Positions 6,773-12,108 of a DNA stretch of 12,108 nt are shown here, piece by piece. The position numbers and the translations under genes are program-made. The stretch comes from Nitrospirota bacterium (GTDB taxonomy: Bacteria; Nitrospirota; Thermodesulfovibrionia; Thermodesulfovibrionales; Dissulfurispiraceae). The first letter of the stretch is position 1, and each line of letters opens with the position of its first letter. The notes below the pieces were generated by a model, which saw only the letters and a program-made list of their open reading frames with translations, searched no databases and had not been told where the DNA came from. Location: the NCBI GenBank assembly GCA_016212685.1, contig JACREW010000092.1, positions 1 to 12,108 on the forward strand, read 5' to 3'.

Positions 6773-7836
6773 CCCGGCTTCAATCTTAAGGCTTCAATAT
6801 CCGTGTCTTTTTTTGTCAATTTCTTTATATCGCCTGTCTTAAACGCCCCTTTTTCGGTAAAAACAGCAGAGACATATTTTGCAGGCGTAACATCAAATGC
6901 CAAGTTTATTACATTCACCCCTTCCGGCGCAACCCGATGTCCCCAAATTGTGGTAACCTCCTCCGAACTGCGCTCTTCGATTGGAATGAGTTCTCCTGAC
7001 TTCATGCTGAAATCTATGCTGCTTAAAGGCGCGGCTACGTAAAAAGGTATGCGGTGTTCTTTACACAGCACGGCAACCGTATATGTCCCTATTTTATTTG
7101 CCACATCTCCATTTCGTGTCGTCCTGTCCGTGCCCACAATGGCAAGGTTTATCCTGCCCTTTTTCATTAATGCCCCTGCAGTGTTATCGGTTATCAATGT
7201 TACGGGAATATCCGCCTGCATAAGCTCCCACGCGGTGAGCCGTGCGCCCTGAAGAACCGGCCGCGTCTCGTCCGCGATTACCTGTATACGTTTCCCCTGC
7301 TCCTTTGCCGCTATCAACATCGGCGCCGTTGCCGTGCCGTAGCCTCCGGTAGCAAGGCTTCCGGCATTGCAGTGGGTGAGTATGGCATCCCCGTCCTTTA
7401 TAAAATCCGCTCCCCATCTGCCTATCGCCTTGTTTATCTCTATATCCTCGCGAAGTATTTCATTCGCTTCTTCGATGAGCAATTGTTTAAGCCTGCTTAC
7501 AGGTTCGTCCCTGTTCGCTGAAAGCAGTTTTTTTATACGTTCGACCGCCCATTGGATATTAACAGCCGTAGGCCTTGTAGAGAGCATCGTTTGCATAACC
7601 GATTCGAGCCTTTCGATAAAGTCGTCGTAACTTCCTGCCTCGATGTCCTGAGCACCGAGCGCGATTCCCATTGCCGCTGCAATCCCTATGGCAGGAGCGC
7701 CCCTGATCCAGAGCCTCTTTATGCCTTCCGCAACTGTTTGGTAATCGGCGCATTCTATAAATTTTACTTCAAGAGGCAGCCTGCTCTGGTCGAGCATTAC
7801 AACCTTGTTATCCTTCCATTCAATAGTGGCGACCAT
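6769..7836 (-). CDS. mtnA: S-methyl-5-thioribose-1-phosphate isomerase MtnA
   Basis: Isomerises methylthioribose-1-phosphate to methylthioribulose-1-phosphate in salvage of 5'-methylthioadenosine. The 355-residue protein has the family's usual length and motifs: RGAPAIG at 45-51, THCNAGSLATGGYGTA with catalytic cysteine C156, GARLTAWEL at 197-205, and GTDRTTRNGDVANKIGTY with catalytic D237. The alternative is another eIF2B-alpha-like sugar-phosphate isomerase, such as ribose-1,5-bisphosphate isomerase, but motif order and length favour MtnA. No other methionine-salvage gene is nearby, so the rest of the pathway must be elsewhere or be a shortened MTA shunt. The ATG at 7836 directly abuts the transporter's stop, and its Shine-Dalgarno lies inside the transporter gene. 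It ends in an ATGA overlap with the prenyl synthase. Confidence 0.95.
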   Translation of the reverse strand: MVATIEWKDNKVVMLDQSRLPLEVKFIECADYQTVAEGIKRLWIRGAPAIGIAAAMGIALGAQDIEAGSYDDFIERLESVMQTMLSTRPTAVNIQWAVERIKKLLSANRDEPVSRLKQLLIEEANEILREDIEINKAIGRWGADFIKDGDAILTHCNAGSLATGGYGTATAPMLIAAKEQGKRIQVIADETRPVLQGARLTAWELMQADIPVTLITDNTAGALMKKGRINLAIVGTDRTTRNGDVANKIGTYTVAVLCKEHRIPFYVAAPLSSIDFSMKSGELIPIEERSSEEVTTIWGHRVAPEGVNVINLAFDVTPAKYVSAVFTEKGAFKTGDIKKLTKKDTDIEALRLKPG

Positions 7837-9078
7837 TTATCCTCCTGTTGCGCCGGGTATTATTGCAGTAATCAGCAAAAATGCGGTAAGACCTATTATC
7901 GCGATAACTGTCCCCCATGATATATAGTTGTAGCTTTTCGGATTGATATGTTCTCCCATCAGATTTTTATTGTTGACGAGCATAAGAGCGAAAATAAGCA
8001 CGAAAGGCAGCAGCAGGCCGTTGACTACCGAGGAAAGCACCATCAGGAAGACAAGGGGCGCTCCGGGTATTAATATGACCACTGCCGCCAATACTACTGT
8101 GAGGGTATAAATCCACATAAACTGGGGGGCTTCCTTAAACGTCTTGTTTACGCCTGCCTCCCAACCCATGGCTTCGCATATATAGTATGCCGTTGCAAGC
8201 GGAACGATAATGGCGCCCAGCAGCGATGCGTTTGCAAGGCTCAAGGCGAAGAGCAGCGACGCGTAATCTCCTGCAAACGGCTTTAGCGCCACGGCAGCTT
8301 CGGAGGCCTCGTTTATTCTGATGCCGTAGGGGAACAGCAGCGCGCCGCATGTTACGATTACGAAGAAGCTTATGATATCGGTTATGGAGCACCCTATGAT
8401 TACATCGAGCCTCGATGCCTTGTAATTCTCCTTTTTTATGCCCTTTTCCGCTATGGAAGACTGCAGATAAAACTGCATCCACGGCGTTATCGTAGTTCCT
8501 ATAATAGCTATGCTCAATACTATGTATTCGGGATCCCGCCTCATCTGAGGCACGAGGGCGCTCTTAATAACGCTTATCCATTCGGGTTTCGCCATGATAC
8601 CGGATATCACATAGCCGAAATATAGGAGACACGCAAACAGGAGTATTCTTTCTATGAACCGGTAACTGCCCTTTGTTACGAGCATCCATATGGATACAGC
8701 GCCCAGAGGCACCATTATATACTTGTTTACGCCTATTATTTCCATGCTGGCTGCCCATCCAGCGAAGTTGGCAACGGTTGTCCCGAAATTAGCAATAAGA
8801 AGACCGAGCATCATGTAGAAGGTTGTCTTTACCCCATAGTTTTCCCGTATAAGATCTGCCAGCCCCTTTCCTGTTATAACGCCCATGCGCGCTATCATCT
8901 CTTGAATCACGACAAGGGCTATGGTAGTGGGTATAAGCGTCCAGAGCAGCGCATATCCGAAACGGGCCCCGGCAACGGAATATGTCGTTATTCCGCTCGC
9001 ATCATTGTCGATATTTGCCGTGATTATGCCGGGCCCCATTACGGCTAAAAACAGGAAGATTCTTTCGCGCAGCCTCAT
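7837..9078 (-). CDS. Atypical NRAMP/SLC11-family divalent metal transporter
   Basis: 413 residues, about eleven hydrophobic helices, NRAMP fold. MGPGIITA, GARFGYALLW and GVITGKGLADLIREN align directly with E. coli MntH over TM1-TM2. The metal site differs from typical Mn/Fe NRAMPs. The TM1 DPGN becomes D26-A-S-G29, keeping the Asp but losing Pro and the coordinating Asn. The TM6 MPH becomes T198-P-W200 in GTTITPWMQFYLQSS, losing the Met that is known to disfavour Mg2+ and Ca2+ and the His of the proton path. It is therefore a divergent NRAMP-related protein with altered selectivity; Mn/Fe uptake should not be assumed. GGAG lies 6 bases before the ATG. Its start overlaps the stop of the MgtE-like protein as ATGA, and mtnA abuts its 3' end. 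Confidence 0.9.
   Translation of the reverse strand: MRLRERIFLFLAVMGPGIITANIDNDASGITTYSVAGARFGYALLWTLIPTTIALVVIQEMIARMGVITGKGLADLIRENYGVKTTFYMMLGLLIANFGTTVANFAGWAASMEIIGVNKYIMVPLGAVSIWMLVTKGSYRFIERILLFACLLYFGYVISGIMAKPEWISVIKSALVPQMRRDPEYIVLSIAIIGTTITPWMQFYLQSSIAEKGIKKENYKASRLDVIIGCSITDIISFFVIVTCGALLFPYGIRINEASEAAVALKPFAGDYASLLFALSLANASLLGAIIVPLATAYYICEAMGWEAGVNKTFKEAPQFMWIYTLTVVLAAVVILIPGAPLVFLMVLSSVVNGLLLPFVLIFALMLVNNKNLMGEHINPKSYNYISWGTVIAIIGLTAFLLITAIIPGATGG
7841..7846 (-). promoter_or_regulatory. Shine-Dalgarno AGGAGG of mtnA inside the transporter gene
   Basis: On the minus strand AGGAGG is followed by ATAA and then ATG. The four-base spacing is short but usable. Because it overlaps the last codons of the upstream transporter, mtnA can initiate independently while remaining on the same transcript. 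Confidence 0.65.
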
Positions 9079-10337
9079 ACCTTTCTCCGCTTTCTCTTTG
9101 CGGCAGGAGGCAGTATCCTGTCGATGATATCGTCTATGGCGACAATGCCGAGCAGGATGCCTTCGGTGTCAACCACGGGCAGGGCAACAAGATTATACTT
9201 TGAAATAATTTCAGCGGCTACCATCTCATCGACATCCGGTGTTACGGTTTTAAGTTTAGTCTCCATGATTTCGGATAGCCGGGTATAGGGTTCCGCCACC
9301 AGAAGCTCCTGCAGGGAAGCGACGCCTATGAGCCTTTCCTGCCCGTCAAGCACATAAATGTAATACACCGTCTCTATTTCTTCCACATCCTTTTTAAAAC
9401 GCTCGATCGCTTCCCCTACGGTTGTATCCGGAGAATAGGCGATGAACTCGTTTGTCATCAAGCCGCCCGCGGTGTCTCCTTCGTGGCCGAGGAGTTCCTG
9501 TATGTCTTCCGCGTCTTCCTTTTCTATGTGCTCGAGTATCTCCTTTGCCTTTTGTGCAGGAAGGTCGCTCAACACATCCGCAGCCTCGTCGGGAGGCATT
9601 TCTTCGATTATATCCGCCGCTTTCTCGGCATCCATAGCGTTTATTATATCCGCCTGCATTTCGGGTTTTAACTCCGAGAGGGCCTCCGCGGCGGTTTCGA
9701 TGTCGAGGTCTTTAAAGAGATGCGTTCCTTCTTCCCTCGACACCTTGCTTATTATGTCGGCAATATCGGCCGGATGAAGCTCCGACACCATCTGCCTCGG
9801 CACCGTGAGGGTTATCGCCTGCAGCTTTGGCTTTAGAGGCTGAATATAGTTCCAGCTTATCAGGTTATACGGCATGCGTGTCTGAAACAGCTTAAAAAAT
9901 CCTTCGCTTCCCTTTTCCACGCCGAGTCTCCTGAGTATTCCCCTTATTCCGACATCGACGGCGATAAGCACGGCGTCGTCGTCATAACCCTCGAGTTTTA
10001 TATCATTCGCCCTTACCACTTTTGCGCCGTTGGCGTCTACTATCTGCTTGTCGAGAATATCCCTTACCGCAAGGAGGTCGCCTTCGCTTACGGCATAAGT
10101 CTCCAAAAGGCTTGCGGTAAGGTACGTGGAGATTATTCTCTTGTTGAACAGGTTTATTTGCTCCCATGTTATCTTGAAAAGCTGCTTGCTCCGCTCTATA
10201 ATAAGAGCGGACACCTTCGGGAGCGGATCCCCTTTGACGACGATAATATCCTTTACCCTTCCGGTAATCTCTCCCTTAGGGTCGAATACGGGCTTCTTTA
10301 TAATGTCGCTGAGGAATAATTCGCCGAATAAAGGCAT
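9075..10337 (-). CDS. Soluble PRC-barrel / MgtE-N / CBS-pair protein
   Basis: 420 residues with no membrane helix. Residues ~8-70 and ~88-165 look like two PRC-barrel-type beta domains (FDPKGEITGRVKDIIV and VDANGAKVVRANDIKL). Residues ~185-292 are an MgtE N-terminal superhelical domain (LHPADIADIIS, MPPDEAADVLSDLP, ending DTAGGLMT). Two CBS motifs follow at ~294-350 and ~356-412. In MgtE, the N and CBS domains bind Mg2+ in the cytosol and gate the channel through a plug helix; here the chain stops at that point in a basic tail, KRKRRKV. It is full length for this soluble architecture, not a truncated MgtE. It is first in the operon and translationally coupled to the NRAMP-like transporter, so a sensor or gating partner role is likely but inferred. 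The start is supported by conserved sequence from residue 6; no Shine-Dalgarno precedes it. Confidence 0.88.
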   Translation of the reverse strand: MPLFGELFLSDIIKKPVFDPKGEITGRVKDIIVVKGDPLPKVSALIIERSKQLFKITWEQINLFNKRIISTYLTASLLETYAVSEGDLLAVRDILDKQIVDANGAKVVRANDIKLEGYDDDAVLIAVDVGIRGILRRLGVEKGSEGFFKLFQTRMPYNLISWNYIQPLKPKLQAITLTVPRQMVSELHPADIADIISKVSREEGTHLFKDLDIETAAEALSELKPEMQADIINAMDAEKAADIIEEMPPDEAADVLSDLPAQKAKEILEHIEKEDAEDIQELLGHEGDTAGGLMTNEFIAYSPDTTVGEAIERFKKDVEEIETVYYIYVLDGQERLIGVASLQELLVAEPYTRLSEIMETKLKTVTPDVDEMVAAEIISKYNLVALPVVDTEGILLGIVAIDDIIDRILPPAAKRKRRKV

Positions 10338-10345
10338 ACTGAATT

Positions 10346-10351
10346 AGTATA
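10346..10351 (-). promoter_or_regulatory. -10 box TATACT of the minus-strand operon
   Basis: TATACT on the minus strand matches five of six consensus bases and ends only 8 bases before the ATG at 10337. Transcription would start within about two bases of the start codon, giving a leaderless mRNA, consistent with the lack of a Shine-Dalgarno. The -35 region is poor (TCAAGA at 16 bp spacing) and overlaps the -35 of the opposite promoter. Confidence 0.5.
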
Positions 10352-10369
10352 CATCAATTCAAAAAAATC

Positions 10370-10398
10370 TTGATTACTTTTTTAGACCGAAGTATAAT
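10370..10398 (+). promoter_or_regulatory. Sigma70-type promoter of the sensor/cyclase gene
   Basis: TTGATT (10370-10375), a 17-bp spacer and a perfect TATAAT (10393-10398). The ATG at 10411 is 12 bases after the -10 box, so the expected transcript start, near 10405, leaves about six untranslated bases and no room for a Shine-Dalgarno. It faces away from the operon promoter and shares its -35 region. Confidence 0.65.
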
Positions 10399-10410
10399 CA
10401 TTGGAAATAT

Positions 10411-12000
10411 ATGAAAGATATCATTAAAAAACTCTTAAGCGCCCTGACGTTCACAGACCTCCCCATTCGCAATAAATTTATCCTGTTCTCATCCGGCGCC
10501 CTCTTCTGGCTTATAGTCATTGCGGCCATAGGACTGGTATCGCTTTTTGATATGAACGCCAAGTCTAAAAAAATGGTCGATGTTATCGTATCGCAGGAAA
10601 GAACGGCAAACATTGTGATCAGAAAATTAAGAGGCGCAAATATTTCAATGCATAACATAGTTATACATCACGATAGGGAGTTTGTAAGCGCTAATTACAG
10701 ACGGGTAAGAGGAACCCTTAATGATTCGCGGTCTTATTTAGACGCTCTGTTAAAAGGCGGTCAGATTGTTGACCATGTGCGCGCTACCGGCCAGATTCAT
10801 AACCCTTTCTTAGTTGTGCCGATAAAAGACGATGCGAGCAGGAAATACATTAAAGATGTTATGGATAAGATCACCGAGATGGAGAGCCTTGCAGGGCACA
10901 TAACGGACAAAAAGCAATCAAAAGGCACAGGTCTAAAACTGGAGGATGAGATACTTCAATATGACATTCTCACACGAGATGCAGTAACCATCCTGAGCGA
11001 TTATGCCATATCTGTCGGCATGGAATGGACGAAATTCTCAAATATGATAAAAACGAGGCTCGTCATCTCAATTCTTTTAATGACCGCGGCATTTTTAACT
11101 GCCGTTATGCTTTCGGGCCTCTTCGGCCTGTTGATATCACGCTCGCTGGCAAAACCCATTAAGGCGATAATAGCCCAGATTAAGGCGCTCTCCACAGGAG
11201 AGATAGACCTTACGAAAAAGCTCGAGGTTACATCAAAGGACGAACTCGGCCAGCTCTCCACCGAATTCAACAAGCTTATGGACACCATAGAGCACGTGAC
11301 CTCTTTCAAAAAGGTCATCGAAGAGGATGAAAGCACGGAAGACATTTACATGCGCTTAGGAAGGATATTCATAGACGACCTCGGGCTTGACAACTGTGTC
11401 ATCTACGAGGTGTCCGATAACAGAAATTTCATGCGGATAGTCTATCCCCCCGAGGCGGAAGGAGTGGAGCTGCACTGCAGGATGGACATCCAGCACGACT
11501 ACAGCCTTTGCAGGGCAAAAAGAACCGGCCATACCGTTTCATCGGTCGATTATCCTAAGATATGCAAGTACTACATAGAAGGCATAAATGACGTGCATGT
11601 CTGCATCCCGATAATAGTCGGCGGCAATGTCGGAGGAGTTGTACAGTTTGTGTGCGGCAAGCGGGGGAGCTGCGACATAGAAGATATCGAGAAAAAGATA
11701 AGCAGGGCGCGGCAATACATCGATGACGCGCAGCCGGTATTGGAAGCAAAGCGCCTTATGAAGGAACTGAAAGACTCTGCCGTGAAAGACGTGCTGACCG
11801 GCCTGTATAACAGGAGGTTCGTCGAGGAGATATATGAAGGCCTTATTTCCGGAATCAACAGAAGAGGCACTATTTTAGGACTCCTCATGTGCGATCTCGA
11901 CTTCTTCAAGCAGACCAACGACACCTACGGGCACGATATAGGCGATTCCGTCATTAAAGAAACGTCTAATATCAGTAGTGTCCGGTTAAGAACCGAATAG
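10411..12000 (+). pseudogene. Membrane sensor diguanylate cyclase, GGDEF truncated by an IS
   Basis: 529 codons as read. TM1 is at ~21-45, a periplasmic helical sensor region at ~46-213, TM2 at ~214-243, HAMP at ~244-297 (PIKAIIAQI, then DELGQLSTEFNKLM), and a GAF-like domain at ~298-445 with seven cysteines (329, 356, 367, 385, 398, 415, 421). A GGDEF domain begins at ~455 with DVLTGLYNRRF and continues through CDLDFFKQTNDTYGHDIGD (494-512). The family sequence stops at about residue 521. The last eight or so codons and the TAG at 11998 come from the insertion sequence end, so the GG(D/E)EF active site and about 80-100 residues are missing. Cyclase activity must be lost; sensing, dimerisation or dominant effects could remain. 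The ATG start is supported by the basic N-terminus before TM1 and has no Shine-Dalgarno. Confidence 0.85.
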
Positions 12001-12108
12001 ATCCAATTGGTTACAATTCGGTTCAGTGTTCATACTGTAATCCGCCCTCGCAAATGCTTGCTGCAAGGGCATCTTCTCGAAAGCCGCAACCGACAAAATC
12101 TGTAATAA
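11976..12108 (-). mobile_element. End of an IS4-type insertion sequence, cut by window edge
   Basis: The cyclase homology stops at about 11973 and is followed by TAGTGTCCGGTTAAG, which looks like an IS terminal repeat of this type; the transposase stop codon lies inside it. The outer boundary could be off by a few bases. The other end and the target duplication are outside the window, so the inverted repeat cannot be verified here. Confidence 0.7.
11986..12108 (-). CDS. Transposase C-terminus, IS4-type, partial
   Basis: The minus strand is open from the right edge to a TAA at 11986-11988 and encodes 40 residues: LLQILSVAAFEKMPLQQAFA, then RADYSMNTEPNCNQLDLFGS. The LQxLSxxxFEK(x)P motif followed by a short variable stretch and a terminal NQL(x)LF is how many IS4-family (DUF4372-type) transposases end. 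The DDE catalytic core lies beyond the window. Its last codons overlap, on the opposite strand, the artificial 3' end of the cyclase frame. Orientation is opposite to the interrupted gene. The family call rests on this short tail and is from memory, so subgroup is uncertain. Confidence 0.72.
   Translation of the reverse strand, partial: LLQILSVAAFEKMPLQQAFARADYSMNTEPNCNQLDLFGS

Larger units (their letters stand above)
4528..10337 (-). other. Probable six-gene operon
   Basis: Six genes run in one direction with junctions of -4, 0, -4, +28 and +3 bp in transcription order: MgtE-like, NRAMP-like, mtnA, prenyl synthase, AMMECR1, REC-PilZ. No internal terminator hairpin or convincing internal promoter was seen. 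The only clear promoter candidate is upstream of 10337. The mix of functions suggests a growth-linked housekeeping transcript with the metal pair at its head. Confidence 0.75.

Noticed and set aside
9075..10337. Truncated MgtE Mg2+ channel
   Set aside because: The N-terminal PRC-like domains and the clean end after the CBS pair, directly coupled to the next gene, indicate a complete soluble architecture, not a decayed channel.
1..12108. tRNA, rRNA, riboswitch or known structured RNA
   Set aside because: The window is almost fully coding; the two intergenic gaps over 50 bp (3799-4064, 10338-10410) show no cloverleaf or recognisable aptamer.

Overview
The window is a piece of a bacterial chromosome of moderate GC content, carrying ordinary housekeeping genes, c-di-GMP signalling genes and one mobile element. 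The gene set (FecR-type surface protein, TMTC-like TPR membrane protein, orphan AMMECR1 protein next to a long-chain prenyl synthase, an atypical NRAMP transporter) would fit an anaerobic Nitrospirota or deltaproteobacterial lineage. No phylogenetic marker is present, so that placement is a guess.

Layout. Bases 1-2043 (+) hold the 3' part of a FecR-domain protein with a long Pro/Thr-rich linker and an unrecognised beta-rich C-terminal domain. It meets, tail to tail with a 3-bp gap, a large minus-strand gene for a TMTC-like GT-C membrane protein with four TPRs (2047-3798). Bases 3799-4064 are intergenic and contain two related G/C-rich hairpin units in inverted orientation, then a weak promoter and a strong Shine-Dalgarno for moaC (4065-4544, +, TTG start).

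From 10337 down to 4528 on the minus strand runs a compact six-gene cluster that looks like one operon: a soluble PRC/MgtE-N/CBS protein, an atypical NRAMP transporter, mtnA, a long-chain polyprenyl diphosphate synthase, an AMMECR1-domain protein and a REC-PilZ response regulator. Junctions are 4-bp ATGA overlaps, direct abutment, or 28-bp and 3-bp gaps. The REC-PilZ gene overlaps the 3' end of moaC by 17 bp in convergent orientation.

Divergent from the operon, across only 73 bp, starts a membrane-bound sensor (two TM helices, HAMP, Cys-rich GAF-like domain, GGDEF) at 10411. Its GGDEF domain is cut off by the end of an insertion sequence at about 11975; the last 123 bp encode, on the minus strand, the C-terminal 40 residues of what looks like an IS4-type transposase. 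The cyclase lacks its GG(D/E)EF active site and is best read as a disrupted gene.

The most interesting unit is the translationally coupled pair at 7837-10337. The upstream protein carries the cytosolic Mg-sensing domain arrangement known from MgtE but has no channel. The downstream NRAMP-like transporter lacks the Met and Asn metal-site residues that make normal NRAMPs select Mn/Fe. Together they suggest a two-protein divalent-metal system, possibly for Mg2+. Also notable: the two divergent genes at 10337 and 10411 both have a good -10 box a few bases before the ATG and no Shine-Dalgarno, which predicts leaderless transcripts.
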